A stretch of DNA of 64,000 bases from Rattus norvegicus (lineage: Eukaryota > Chordata > Mammalia > Rodentia > Muridae), in assembly GCF_036323735.1 (NCBI RefSeq), contig NC_086031.1, positions 32,104,225 to 32,168,224 on the forward strand, read 5' to 3'. The notes under the pieces are model-generated. The model had not been told where the DNA came from and did no database searches. It saw only the letters and a list, made by a program, of their open reading frames with translations. This document shows positions 43,633-55,807 of the stretch, piece by piece (positions within the stretch are counted from its first letter, which is position 1; each line of letters opens with the position of its first letter). Both the position numbers and the translations under genes were made by a program.

Positions 43633-45371
43633 ATTTTATTCAACGTATTGTTTGTAAGTCCAGTTTTGGGGATGTGATTAGTTGTAGATAAGGTCATCAG
43701 GGTAGATTCCTGTCTTTGTGTGGAGGATTGTGTGGAGGATCTGAGATACAGTTGCTCTGCCAGAGGAGTCTTGCCTGTCATCCATGAAGAAAATGTTTGT
43801 ATACTACTTTGTTCTGGGATTGTTCCCTGTGTGCAGTTAGTATGATTTGTTCACATCGCATACCCAGTACCTACCATAGTGCCTGGGAATGTAGCAGACC
43901 CTTATGGAGTCCAGATTGACATGCAGAGGAAGAAGCTGGCTTTTCACATCAGGACCAGCAGGCCTCCCACTCTTTAGGTAAATTGCCCTGGCTGGCTTCG
44001 TTTGTATTTAGTAACTCAGTGCTGTACTCATTACCTTAGAGCTCAGAAGAGAATCCATTCCAGTCCCAGTGGTTCTCTACATCCTACCACTGTTGCCCTC
44101 TCATCTCTTGCCCTTTCTCATTGCCTTCAAGAGGTGCATTCCCAGCTAGAAGCCCTTTAAGAGTGGAACATGCTTTTGTTCTGGACAAAAAGTCTGGGAT
44201 GAAGTTCCTGCATGACACAAAGCTGACTTCTGCAGGAAGGTTAGAAGGAACTTTGGTTTTATTTGAGGCAAGTCTCAGTGTTAGCCTACCACTGTGTAGC
44301 GCCAGTCATACTGGAATTACAGCCACACACTGTTCCTAACCCTGGCTTTCGAGGGAAGCCTGGGTGCTTTATAAATCAAGTCTAAACTTTCTTACACACT
44401 GTCCTCTGTCATAATTGAACAATGAGGTTATTTGGAGAATTGGCTTAGAGGCTAGAAGATGCTGTGAATAGCTAAATCATCAATCAGTACACCCGTGTCT
44501 GGCTAGGATGATGAGGATGTGGAGTGTGGACAGTCACTTGGTCTATAGGCCAGGTACTAAACCTATGATCCTTGTGTGAGGATGGTTATCACATAAGCCA
44601 TTCCAGTAATTTCATAGCTGTAATTCTGTAACTCTTACAGAATCTCCTTTACTGGATGTAGGATGGTTATATGTCCCCCCTCTAGTACATATGCTTGGAA
44701 TATCCCACTACTTGACACCCCTGCTCACTTCCTGGTTTTAGCCTGCAGTTGTGTGGCCTCTACAAGTGTCATACATCAGGATGTCTGAACAATTCTGTAA
44801 GCAAATGACAGCAAGAAACCCAGTTTGGCTTGCTCTGGTACCTGGATGCAATCAAAAGAATTTTAGAAAGCCAGCCTTTATGCAGTGTTGAAACAAGTTA
44901 TTCTTGGCCTGGTACTGTTTGCTTTGTAATTATATCAATAATTACAGCAGTGTGAGCCCTAGCTAACTGTTGAGTAGGCTGCACACTGATGCTTAGGTGC
45001 TGGTACACTTGCTTTAAGCGTGTTTGCTGTGGTTTTCTGACCACAGACAGCCATCGGTTATAATACACAGCTTTTCAAATAGACTGGGAATTACTCAGAC
45101 TTGAATGAACATTATTGTAAAGAAGCTGACACATTAATTGAGTTGATAAAACAACCCCAAACTCTTCCATACTTACCCACAGCTATTTATTAGAAAAAAA
45201 ACTTTTAGATTCTTAAAGAATAACTTAGATTTTTGCAGGGTTTGAAAAACATACGTCCAACCCCAGCAACTGGGGTCTGGGGAGTGGTAGAAGTAGGGGA
45301 CTTAGGATTTAGAAGTCATTTTTGACCATGTGCTGAGTTCAAGGCTATCCTGGGTTATATCTCACAAAACA

Positions 45372-45484
45372 AAACTCAGGATAGACAAGATGGTTCAGTG
45401 GATAAAGGCATTTGCCACACAAGCCTGGCTATTTAGTTCCACCCATGGAATCAACATAAACCCACTCTTTGACCTCCACACAGG

Positions 45485-45549
<65 letters not shown>
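45372..45549 (+). repeat. B4-type SINE ending in (GT)n
   Basis: 'gatggttcagtggataaagg' and 'ctctttgacctccacacagg', then 62 bp of GT at 45488-45549. Confidence 0.65.
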
Positions 45550-45954
45550 GTATACATGCATGCTTTAAAAAAAGAACAAACATCTTTTTCTAATTTTGTT
45601 CTAATCCACACGTCTTTTGAGCTGTGGGTCAATGAAGACTTAATATAATGTTCATGTTTCCCTGGGAGATGCTTGAAAGTAGCTGAAAGTTCATATCCAG
45701 GGAGTGCCAGTGTTGGTATGAGTAGGTTTACACTCCCTTCTCCAGTCCCTGTGCAGCTGACTAATCAGGGCTGCCAGGTTCGTGAAGAGTGTTTTCTGTT
45801 CCTGATGGGCTTGGTATCTAGAGGGCTCACACAGTGCTGCCTAATTTCCTCCACACTCTTGCTCTGGCTGATCAGGCCCCAGTTGTAAGGCTCGCTAACA
45901 GAGGAGCAAGAGAATACTTTTATCTCTGACCTTGAACTTTGATCCAAGTTAAAA

Positions 45955-46110
45955 AGATTGAAAAGACCGTTCAGTGAGTGAAAGAGCTACCTGCCAAGCC
46001 TTTATGCCGGGTGTCAAAGGATCGAACCAACACCCTCGAGTTGTCCTCTAACCTCCCCCTGCATTTCTCCAACACATGCACACTCACACCAATTAAACTA
46101 AATGTTTAAA
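45955..46110 (+). repeat. B4/RSINE1-type SINE
   Basis: 'gtgaaagagctacctgccaa', 'gagttgtcctctaacctccc' and 'aacacatgcacactcacacc'. Confidence 0.6.
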
Positions 46111-47387
46111 AAAATGAAAATTAGACCCAAGAATGACCCTGAACAATACATTTCAGTGGAACCTGAGGTCCATGGACTGAAATGTAGACTGAGGTTTACA
46201 GACCATGAGATCACAGCTCAGGGCTTCGTCAGGGAAACTTGGTAAAGACACACAAGTGTCCAGTCAAGACACAGGATGACATCATGTTTCTGGCCAGTAG
46301 GGAAGTTGATGCAGGCTGCCTTTCTCCTATCCACTAATGTTCTTTTTGCTAGTCCAGTGCCACCATAATGGCTTTATGTGTGTTGAGCAGTGGACTCAGA
46401 CTTACCAACTGCTCTTCGTAACTTGGGATTTTGCCTTTAGTCAGTCCTCTGCTCCCTCTGCCCAAGGTGAGAACAGCTCCAGAGTTAGAAGGTTTCTATG
46501 TCTGTGCTCCTGAGAGGGCTGCTTTATTATCTCATGAGGGATTCCTTGTTCTTACACTTGCTCAGAAGTCATCTTTGGGATTTGTTCTGTGTGGGTGCTC
46601 AGTATTGTAGCCTAAGGTGTTCCAGACTTAAGCAGGATGTGCACACATTTAAAAGCACCTGACACTCCCAGTTCTTTAGTATTGGATACAAGTAAAGCAG
46701 TGAGTCAAGGAGAGCATAGAGAATCCTTTCTAACTTTATTTGGCCTATTCTGTATAAACATGTATGTCACACTGGACATGCCTTAGGCAAGCTGTTGCCA
46801 CATGTCTGTTCCCATGCTCGATTATGAATGCTGCAGGGAACTGGCATGCCTTCCTTTGTGCAGCCCTTAGCAGACTGCCTGGGAGCACGTCACACAGTAA
46901 AGAAGTGCTGGAAGACACAGGAAGCTGCTTTGCTGTGCTGCTGGCATCTACTGGTGGCAGCCTTAGTGACAGACAGGCCAAAAGTTGGTGATCTGGGACC
47001 ACCCAGCTTCATCACAATGGTGACAAAATGATTTCTTTGAGGTCGGATCACTTCCAGAGAAGTCCTGTGCTGAGCCTTGAACTTCTACCCCATATAAAGG
47101 GGGGCAGGAGGAGTTTGGGGAAAATGTAAATGTCGATACTACTTGGTTAAAACATGTACTTAACTTAGATTTTTTTTTTCTTACAAAAGACATGCTTTCT
47201 TGTGGCCATGAGCATCATCCTTCAGGGTACTCTAAAGCTTTGATACAAGGGTGTACACAGATCCTCTCCAATTGGAACTAATTCTTGGGAAGGTTGTGAG
47301 TGTGCTGTTCCCTTTCTCAATAGTGTTCATGTATTTCTTTCTGATATCTAGCCTTAGCTTAATTATGTGCTAATTAACCGTGTGCCT

Positions 47388-47706
47388 TAAAAAATAATTT
47401 ATTGTATGTGTGTACATGTATGCATAAGTGTGTGGGCACCCATGAGAGCTAGAAGAGGGCATTGCAAGCCCTGGAACTGGAGCTGGTAGGGATTCTGAGA
47501 GCTGAGTTGAGGTGTCAGAGCAGCAAGTGCTGTTAGCTGTGGAGCCAGCTGCAGTTTCCTGGTTGCTTGCCTTTTAATATTTATTTATTTTTGAGACAGG
47601 GTCTCAACTATGTAGAACATACAGGCCTTGAACTCACAGAGATTTGCCTGCCTCTGCCTGCCTCTGCCTCCCAGGCAGTGGGAACAAATAAAGGCACCAC
47701 TGTCCT
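47388..47706 (-). repeat. B3-type SINE next to a B1 SINE
   Basis: B3 antisense to about 47555 ('agctagaagagggcattgca', 'gcagcaagtgctgttagctg'), then B1 from 47578 ('tttttgagacagggtctcaa', 'aggccttgaactcacagaga'). Confidence 0.65.
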
Positions 47707-49016
47707 AGCTTTAAGAGCATTTCTAGGGAGCTGTATTCCTGGGTCTTCACCTGTGTTGGCGTTGTTCTGAGTTGCTTCCTGTACCTGCAGCATCTCTGCT
47801 GACTCTAAGTAGCTTCCTTGGAGAAAAACCATGGTGTTCCGTCCAGGTATCCTGGATGATTTGCCTGAAATCTCATGTAGAACACATTTATTGAGTTGTG
47901 GGTGATACATGTAGAAAGGGGACGAACTGGTCAGAAAGCTGAGAACTCAAGGGCAGGCATTGCTCTCCGTCCTGGAACCCCAGCCAGGCTTCAGTTGCCT
48001 CCACACCCGTCAGCCTACTCTGTCCTGTTGCTTGCAGGAGGGCGCCCAGGCTTCAGCATCTCCAGACTTGCTTCTGCTCAACGTCAAGGTCAGGAGAGGT
48101 TGTAGATTAGTTGCCATGATTGGTGGCATGGAGCCTTGCCTTTCTTCTAGGGCTGGTTTCTGCCTGCCAGGTAAGATGGGGCAGACCTGAGAGTAAGTGG
48201 GTAGGTGAGGTATCAGAACTGCTGCCAGCTGGCAGGGCAGGGCAGGGTGGGGATTAGTGGGGTGCAGGCCATGCAAGGTATGGACCCACAAGCAGATGAG
48301 AGCATTCCTCCCCAGTTTTTCAGATAAAGCAACAGAAGTTTAGCTGTTTTTCTTGTTTTATTTTATGTTTATTAGTGCTTTGTTTGCGTGTATGTATGTA
48401 TGTTTGTATGTGTACCACATGTCTGTCTGGTGCCTGTGGCAATTAGAAACTAGCAGTAGTCTCCAGTTTCCAAGGATGCACAGGGATGGTGTGTCTCAGA
48501 GTATGAGACTTATGCAAAAGCAGCCTTGTGAGGGCTGGAAGGTGTGCTGGGAGGTGTACGGAAGAGCAGCCCCTCTTCGGGCATCCCGTCTCTGCATCCT
48601 TGAGTCAGGAATGCTGAGTATATTCTACTCAGGCTACCTCTTCCTCTTACATGGAGGGTGAGTTGAAGGCTGCCAGGAATCCCTTCAGCTCAGGTGCCCC
48701 TGGTACAGATCAGCTTTGGCTTCGGAGACCTAGATATGTCCCCCTGAAGGCTCCCCTTCAAAACCTTGCCAAGGAGAGAGGGCAGGACAGCTTCCTTTAG
48801 CCCTGGCCCTCTTGCAGATGAGTATGAACTACATCCCATTTTCCCCGATGGCTTGGGGAAAGCTTTCCACAGGAGCCCAGAACTTCAGTTCCAACTTTCA
48901 CAGCCTCTAGCTCTATCTTTAGATTGACATCTCTGATCATACCCCTAGTCACAGTGGTATGTATAGGATGGTCTCTCTGACTACTCCTGTGTTTTATTGA
49001 TTATGTGTATGTGCAC

Positions 49017-49017
<1 letters not shown>

Positions 49018-49067
<50 letters not shown>

Positions 49068-49165
49068 CGCGCGAGAACAACTTTGTGAACTGGTTCTTTC
49101 CTTCCACCTTTGTGTGGGTTCCTGGGATCAAACTCAAGTCTTGCTCAACAACCACCTTTCCCTTT
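49018..49165 (-). repeat. (GT)n(GC)n array and B4-type SINE fragment
   Basis: GT to 49059, then alternating GC to 49073, then 'gagaacaactttgtgaactg' and 'ctgggatcaaactcaagtct' in antisense B4 order. Confidence 0.65.
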
Positions 49166-49188
49166 CCCTTTCCCTTCCCCTTTCCCAT
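49156..49188. repeat. (CCCTTT)n repeat
   Basis: About five CCCTTT units on the + strand. Confidence 0.85.
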
Positions 49189-49882
49189 GATTCCTACCAG
49201 GTGAAATCTGTGTGTTCTCGATGCCTCCATTCTGCCTGCTTCCTGGTTATGGTTCCCTTCTCAGGGAACTGCCCTCTGCTGCTATCTCTCCTTCCACTGG
49301 TTGATTTTAGGTTCATGGATGACTATGTACTCTGGCCTTTCTGCTTTCCCGGGATTCTGTCTGTTGTGGTTTAAACTCATCTTCTCAGTGGTTCTCAGAG
49401 GCACACTGGTTTGCCATGGTCTCCCACAATCAGGCAGACCTATCATTTTTTACCTCAATGTCGGTTAGGAAAGGATTCCACTGCCACTCTGTGGAATTCT
49501 CAAGCCTTTTAGAGTGCCTGTTCCTGGGGCTATAAGAGAAGAGATGAGGCTCAGCTGACTGAAGAATTGAAGGTGACTAGGACCCGAAGGCTTCAGTTAG
49601 CTTACTCCAGGTTCCTACCCCTAGACTATCGGACAGCAGCAGTGGTTGGTGGCTGAAAATAGAGTGGATTCTTTGGGGCCAGGCAATGTATGTTTCTGCA
49701 AGAAGATTTTCTGTATAGCATACATTGTGTGAAAAACCTTAACCTAGTGTGATGGCAAAGTGCGCACAGTTAGAAGTACTCATGTCCACGTGTTTGCGTG
49801 GCCAAGGCTTTAGAAGCAGTCCTGAGCTGACTGACGCCTGCTTAGCCAACCCTGAAGAAGCTGGGCATTCAGATGCTATCAG

Positions 49883-50032
49883 ATGCCAGGCATAGTGGTG
49901 TGTGCCTTTGATCCCACCATTTGGGAGGCATGAGCAGAGGCAGGCAGTTCTCTGTGAGTTCGAGGCCTGCCTGGTCTATATAGTGAGTTCCAGTACAGCC
50001 AGAGTGAGATCGTATCTTCAAAACCAAAACCA
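49883..50032 (+). repeat. B1 SINE, nearly full length
   Basis: 'gccaggcatagtggtgtgtg', 'gagttcgaggcctgcctggt' and 'gagttccagtacagccagag', ending in an A/C-rich tail. Confidence 0.8.
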
Positions 50033-50271
50033 AAACAAAGCAGACGCTAGCAGAGAGCAGCGTGCCTTGTAATTTAGTTAAGCAATACTGAAATATGTCA
50101 AGAGCCCAGGACTGTGCCTCTGTATCTGGGACAGCTAGGGAGCTGCTGTGTCACAGGCTTAGTTACACAAATGGCCTATTTGCCTTTTCAGGAGTGATGC
50201 TTTCTACAGATAAGACTTTTTCAGTTTACTAAAACTAGGCACCTTTCTGATGGTCTAGTCTCCCTCCTTCA

Positions 50272-50620
50272 GAAAAAAAATTGATATATTTTTATTCCCT
50301 TAGAAGTCCATACAGTATCCCTTGATCATATTTGCCTCCAGCATCTCTCTAAATTCACTTAGGGGCATCTCCTTCTTTTCCCAACAACCTGACGCCCTCT
50401 TTTTTTTTTTAAATTTAATAACCCATCAACTCCATTTGTACTGCCCATATATTTCTGGGTGATGGGCCATACACTGGACCCATTTGTGGCTGGGGCTCAC
50501 CAGTCACTATTCTCTGTACTTTGATCAGTTGTCTGTTCAGCATTAACCCAGTGCAGAAAGTCTCTGAGGTCTGAGAGCTGCACTGATCTGTCTGATAGGA
50601 CTTTAGGAAGCAGTTGAATA
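50272..50620. repeat. Possible L1-derived fragment
   Basis: 'attgatatatttttattccc', a T-rich run, and 'ctggacccatttgtggctgg' resemble murid L1 3' non-coding DNA. Weak. Confidence 0.3.
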
Positions 50621-50857
50621 CTTAACAGAATAATAGTTGTACGATTACCCCTGAGGCCCATGAGCTACTTCCTCAGCCATGGCTTCTTGGCTAGATGTGT
50701 AGTTCTAGGCATGCATTGTCTCCTGTGGAGCAGGCCTGATATCCAATCAGAAGTCAGTTGGTCACCCCATAATATTTATACCACAATTGCACCCACAGAC
50801 ATATCATTGGTTTTTGTTTTTTTTCTTTTGTTTTGTTGTTGTTTTTGTTTTTTTTTC

Positions 50858-51041
50858 TTTTAAAGATTTATTCATTTATTATATATAAGTACACTGTAGC
50901 TGTCTTCAGATACACCAGAAGAGGGCATCAGATCTCTTTACATATGGTTGTGAGCCACCATGTGGTTGCTGGGAATTGAACTCAGGACCTCTGGAAGAGT
51001 AGTCGGGTGCTCTTAACCGCTGAGCCATCACTCCAGCCCAT
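50858..51041 (-). repeat. B2 SINE, well preserved
   Basis: 'cactgtagctgtcttcagat', 'accagaagagggcatcagat', 'gagccaccatgtggttgctg' and 'cttaaccgctgagccatcac' in antisense order. It is the cleanest B2 in the window. Confidence 0.9.
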
Positions 51042-51184
51042 ATGCTGGTCATTGTTACAGTTCACTAGATTCATAGCTCAGCTGATGACCCCTGTACCCC
51101 TTTGCTTTGTGCATATATATTTATGGAGGCTAAAGGTCCATTTTCTTTAGGTGCTGCCCATTGTGTTTTAACTTTTTTTGTTCT

Positions 51185-51186
<2 letters not shown>

Positions 51187-51232
<46 letters not shown>

Positions 51233-51375
51233 CCATGCACAGAGGCAAAGGCTGTGAGACATGTGGAGGCTAGAGGACAGCTTGTGGTAATCAGTTCCAT
51301 ATGTGTTCCAGGACTGACTCAGGTTGTAAGCCTTGGCAGCAAGAGTCTTTACCTGCCGAGCCACCTTGCCAACCC
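51187..51375 (-). repeat. (GT)n and B4/RSINE1-type SINE
   Basis: 44 bp of GT, then 'ggaggctagaggacagcttg' and 'tacctgccgagccaccttgc'. Confidence 0.65.
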
Positions 51376-51387
51376 TGCTTCACATTT

Positions 51388-51570
51388 CTAAGACAGTCTC
51401 TCACTGGCCTAGGGCTGGATGATTAGACTGTCTTTCTCTGCCTCCTTAGGACTGGGGTTAAATCATATACATTTCATCCACACACGTGGATTCTTTTCCT
51501 TTTACTGGATTCTGGGGATTGATCTCATTTTCTAAGCATGTTACTGGTTGAGCCTTCTCCCCAGCTCCAA
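51388..51570 (-). repeat. B1/ID-type composite SINE, old
   Basis: 'taagacagtctctcactggc', 'cctccttaggactggggtta' and 'gggattgatctcattttcta' with the end 'gagccttctccccagctcc'. Confidence 0.45.
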
Positions 51571-52266
51571 CGTCCTTTAATTTGATTTAAGTTTTGAAAT
51601 GTCTGAGAAACTTAGGCTAAACTTTAAAACTATTTAGTTCAGTGTTCCAGTCATGAACTGTTATTTTTATCCCTAAGCATCTCTCAGATCATGTTCTCTG
51701 ATTTCGAACACTATTCAGCTGTGGATCTGGAGAGGAGCACACGATTTCCCTGTGTTCTGATGAACCTCCAGCGGAGACAGGAAGGACCAGTTAGTGGGCT
51801 TTGTGGCTCAGGTCAAACACTGACTTTTAAGTTTGGGGTCCTTGTTCTGAGTGCCTACTGCTGTGAGCTTGTTTCTCAGGTGTCCTTTGACCTGCATGCT
51901 GTCCCAAATTCACAGTCGTTTGAGTTTAGCAGTTTCTCTGTGTCCTTGCTGGGTCAGTCTCTTCCCTTGGCCTCTGCATCTCTGTCTGGTCCGCCTGTAA
52001 TTAGCCGTCTGCCCTACTGAGGGAACCAGATAAGTGGGCTGTTAGGTTTGTCCAGAGGTGGGTAGAACACCAAGTAGGGATAGGTGCTTAGTTAAAGCCC
52101 TACACATGGTCCAGATGCTCCTTCTCTGCCCCATACCCAGGAGCATTTCCTCAGATCATGGCTATGGCAGCTATGCCTTCCCAAGGAGAATGGGCTTTTA
52201 AAAACATACCCTCCTTGTAGACAGACATACAAGCGCTTCTGCACATCATGTGTCCTGTCCTTTTAG

Positions 52267-52269
<3 letters not shown>

Positions 52270-52317
<48 letters not shown>
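52270..52317. repeat. (GT)n microsatellite
   Basis: 48 bp of GT. Confidence 0.95.
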
Positions 52318-52319
<2 letters not shown>

Positions 52320-52429
52320 TGACAATCTAATATAGCAATAGATAGCCCAGTTAAAGTTTCTGTAAACCAACAAGTTATTAACCCAGAACACAGGAAAAGA
52401 TATGAACATTGTGTTTTGTTTTTTAAATT

Positions 52430-52610
52430 AGTTTCTTTGATGTTTATGGGTGTTTTGTGTTCATATACGTATGTATGCCATGTGTGCCTACTGCCCAAGG
52501 AAGTGAGAAGAGAGAATTGGATCTCGTAGAGCTGAAGTTGGAGGCAGGTATGAGCCACACGTGACTGCTGGGAACCCAGCCTGGGTCCTCTTGAAGAAGC
52601 CAGTGTTCTA
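52430..52610 (-). repeat. B3/B2-type SINE
   Basis: 'gatgtttatgggtgttttgt', 'gtatgagccacacgtgactg' and 'ctgggtcctcttgaagaagc'. Confidence 0.55.
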
Positions 52611-52877
52611 GTCCCTATTTTTACTTTAAAGAGCCCTTCATCTGTGTAGAAAGGAACAAAATGGAGAGAATAAAAAATGAATTGACCTGAGGAGAAAGTC
52701 TTACATGTTCATGTGTTTGCTGCCTTCATTTCTGTATACAAATCAGCATTCCAACTGCTCTGCTTCCCTTTGGTCTGAAGATCTTCCTGTAGCATTTTCT
52801 GGAGTGAGAGTGCGGGGGCCAACATGTTGCTTTTTATATCAACATATTTTGCCTCGCTTCTTGATTTCAATTTCAAC

Positions 52878-53025
52878 TTATTTTATTTATTCATTTATGC
52901 ATATTTTTATGTGTGTGTCCATGCCATGGCACATGTACTAGGTCTGAGGGCAACATGAGGTGCTCTCATGAGGCCATGAGTCAGGCCTGGTGGCAAGTGC
53001 TCTTACACACCAAGTTCTCCTTTCT
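52878..53025 (-). repeat. B4-like SINE, diverged
   Basis: 'catgccatggcacatgtact' and 'aggcctggtggcaagtgctc' in antisense order. Confidence 0.45.
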
Positions 53026-53124
53026 CTGACGGGGACACCCTGCGCTCCGTTCTCACCTGGTGCCTGTCCCCACAGGGCCTGTGATGCTCTCTGCTCTCTG
53101 AGACGCTCACTGGTTTTAAGCAGT

Positions 53125-53430
53125 TGCCTAGTGTGTGTCCTGGCTAGCATTAGTTGTCAGCTTGACACAGCTATATTCATCTGAGAGGGAGCCTCAGCTG
53201 AGGGCACATCTGTGGGGACTGTCTTGTTTGTAATTGATGGAGGAGAGCCCAGCCCACTGTGAGGGGCACCATCCTTAGTTTGGCTGTCCAGGGTTATATA
53301 AGAAAGCTAGCCAAGCAGGATCCTGAGTGGTGGGCTGTGGCCCACGGGTGTAAGATGAAGTTTGCCCCCTCGGTTGCTTTGGCTCCAGAGTATTTCATCG
53401 CAGCAGCAGCAGGAGACTAGACAGCAAGTG
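53125..53430 (+). repeat. Murid dispersed repeat (hAT/URR1-like), plus orientation
   Basis: 'ttagttgtcagcttgacaca', 'tctgagagggagcctcagct' and 'gggttatataagaaagctag' mirror the minus copies at 18275 and 28741. Confidence 0.55.
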
Positions 53431-53578
53431 TCTTTTCTCTGCTGTGTTTTTATTTGTTTAGTTTTTATTTCAGCTTCCTGAATCTGTGGGCATATTTTCC
53501 TCATCAAATAGAGATCTGACTCTTCCCACAGATAGTTTTCTAGCCCCTACTGCATCCTGCTGGGAGTCCAGTTGCATG

Positions 53579-53760
53579 CCCCCCCCCCCCCCCGCCTTCT
53601 TTAATGGTGGCTGAATTCTGCTGTTCTGTGTTTGAGTTCTCCAACCCACTGGCACCTGCACTGGCACCTGGTGTCCTGGAGCTATAGTTGCCGACTGCTG
53701 TGGGCAACCAGCTGTGGGTGCTACCCCCCTCGTAACCCCTGAGCCATTCCTCCAGGCCCT
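53579..53760 (-). repeat. Poly-C tract and degraded B3-like SINE
   Basis: 15 consecutive C (53579-53593), then 'ccagctgtgggtgctacccc' and 'aacccctgagccattcctcc' in antisense order. Confidence 0.5.
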
Positions 53761-53987
53761 GCAGCCTCTGTCCTCTGATTGTGCAGTTCTTACACTGAGC
53801 TTTGTAGATGACATCTGGTCCAAGTATATTCTATGCTTCTTGGAAATCACTGTTACCTGAATGTTGTTAGATTTCCTTTTTATTTTTATTCACTCCAAGG
53901 TACCTTAAATGATTCACACTTGCTACATAACCCCTTGCAATTGTGGCACATAAGCTTTAATTTTGCATCATTAAAATGTTTGCAGGT

Positions 53988-54152
53988 AAAGCTGGAGAGA
54001 TGGCTCAGCAGTAATGTGCCTGCTGCGAAAACCTGACCCCCAGCCTGACACCCTGAGTTCATCCCCAGTCCACAGTGGAGCAGAGAACTGTTTCCAAAAG
54101 CTGTCCTGTAACCACATAGGCACCATGACACATGTGTGCGCATGCGCGCGCG

Positions 54153-54200
<48 letters not shown>
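53988..54200 (+). repeat. B4-type SINE ending in (CG)n(CA)n
   Basis: 'agctggagagatggctcagc' and 'gaccaccctgagttc'-like text are the head. The tail holds 18 bp of alternating CG (54144-54161) and 40 bp of CA (to 54200). Confidence 0.65.
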
Positions 54201-54202
<2 letters not shown>

Positions 54203-54654
54203 AATAACAATCAAATGAGTTTAAACTGTTGATAAATAGGTTGAATTTTAAAAACCATAGATGATTCTTTTTTTCTTCTTTTAAATTTTGAATGTACCAG
54301 AGAAGATAATGAGCCTTGCTGGTTTGAAGCTTTAAACATGCACAGTGTAATTTAAAAAATCAACTTCATTAAAGGAAATGAAGCCTAGAAAACATACTTT
54401 TTGCCAGTCTAATTGACATGTTTGTAAGTGATAATTTAATTCAGTGTCTTCAAAGGTGTGGAGCAAGATAGGCATTTCAGTTTCCAGCAAAGGAGACATT
54501 TATGGCTTTTCAGGAGATAAACTTAGTACATTGATAAGCATTTTCATGCCGATTGACCCAGTAATGCTACTTGTTGACATTTCTTAACTTAAAATTGGCA
54601 AACTAGTTATAGGAAGGTGTTGTTGCAGTCCTGTTGCTTTTATTATTTTTTTTG

Positions 54655-54835
54655 CATTTATTTGTCTGTTTACTTATTATTTTGTGTGTATGTGTGCATG
54701 TGTGCTCACAAGTACGGGTGCCAAGCTGCTTCTGTGAAGGTCAGGACAATTTGTGGTCTGGGTTCTGGGCATCCATCTTAGGTCATTAGGCTTGAATGTG
54801 AGGAGCCCTACCCACCGAGCCATCTGGCCAGTTAA
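54655..54835 (-). repeat. B4/RSINE1-type SINE, diverged
   Basis: 'tgtgaaggtcaggacaattt', 'ttaggcttgaatgtgaggag' and 'ccaccgagccatctggccag'. Confidence 0.55.
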
Positions 54836-55024
54836 CAGCCCTGTTTGTGATAGTGAGGTGTTATGAAGCCAAACTACCCGACAGTGGGTGGAGCACTTCC
54901 ATTTCCAAAGTACCTTAGAACTATTGCAATAGCTTTATGAAAAATAGTCTACCACATGGGAAAAGTTAAAGGATTTCAAGGAGTTGTATTGTTCAGCTAT
55001 TTTTTTAAAGTGCATTGCACCATA

Positions 55025-55420
55025 TACAGTGGGACACACTGGTAATCCTTGCTCTCAGGATCATGAGTTTGAGGCCAGCTGAGGTTACAGAACAAGGCCC
55101 TGTTTGGAGAGGAGACTGAAAAAACAAAACAAAACAGGGCTAGCAAGACTCAGTGAGTAAAAGCCCTTGTGGTACAAGTGTGACAATTTGATTTCAGAGC
55201 CCCAGAACTCACATGAAATCTGGACAGACAGCATGGGCCTCTGTGATCCCAGCATTCCTTTGTAGAGGTGGGGGCCAGAGAAAGGTCCCAGAATCTTGGG
55301 CCAGCCATTGGAGAACACAGAGAGCCCCCCCATTAAACAAGGGGGGAGGTGAGGACAGACATCTGAGACTGTCCTGCTGTGTGCCCTGCGTGCCTGCGTA
55401 TTCACTCCCACACACACACA
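55025..55420 (+). repeat. B1 fragment followed by a B4-type SINE
   Basis: B1 pieces 'gtttgaggccagctgaggtt' and 'acaaggccctgtttggagag' end in AAAACAAAACAAAAC. A B4-like unit then starts 'gggctagcaagactcagtga'. The pair ends about 230 bp before exon G. Confidence 0.55.
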
Positions 55421-55654
55421 CCCTCCACCAACTAGAAAACGTGCATAGAGAAAGGGTCAGATGCTTTCCATGTTGCAGTGGGATAGCGTTCTGGTTCTGT
55501 AAGGTAAGCAGTGGTCTGTGTAGTTGTATTCCAAGCTTTGCCAGGACCTTACTTACTTGCAGGTACAAACCAGTATTTTCATGACTGATGGTTGTCTTGT
55601 GTATAGGTGAAAGCATACCATTTTCAAACAGTGGCTTCTGTGCTTCCTTTTCAG

Positions 55655-55807
55655 ATAAAAATTTTGATGATGAAGATTCTGTGGATGGCAACAGGCCTTC
55701 TTCTGCCAGCTCCTCATCGTCCAAGGCTCCATCAAGTTCCCGGAGGAATGTTAGCATGGGGACCACCCGTAGGCTCATGGCATCCAGTCTTGGATCGAAG
55801 TCTTCAG
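55655..55807 (+). CDS. Clasp1: Clasp1 exon G (TOG1-TOG2 linker, residues about 238-288)
   Basis: 153 nt after CTTTTCAG. Two bases complete the split aspartate, then KNFDDEDSVDGNRPSSASSS and onward through SKAPSSSRR, a basic GTTRRL motif and LGSKSS, leaving one base before GTCAGAGCAC. The segment is acidic at first, then strongly Ser-rich and basic, as expected for a disordered, phosphorylatable linker rather than HEAT helices. 153 nt is a multiple of three and both edges have the same phase, so skipping this exon would keep the frame. The donor has C at +3 and is the weakest in the window, which fits a regulated exon. Compared with recalled human CLASP1, the residues around GTTRRL are the most changed coding stretch here. 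Confidence 0.93.

Larger units (their letters stand above)
31491..55654 (+). other. Clasp1: Clasp1 intron F-G (24164 bp)
   Basis: Donor GTGAGTGGGA, acceptor TTCCTTTTCAG. The largest intron, separating TOG1 from the linker and TOG2. I see no coding exon in it. Repeats are listed separately. 31500-33060, 37630-39590, 39750-41165, 41380-43055, 43640-45370, 46115-47385, 47710-48990 and 49200-49880 show little or no repeat that I can name. Confidence 0.9.

Noticed and set aside
55209..55778. Minus-strand frame of 189 codons overlapping exon G
   Set aside because: It is antisense to the Clasp1 linker exon and B4 sequence. No splice or protein support. A shadow of the exon codon pattern.
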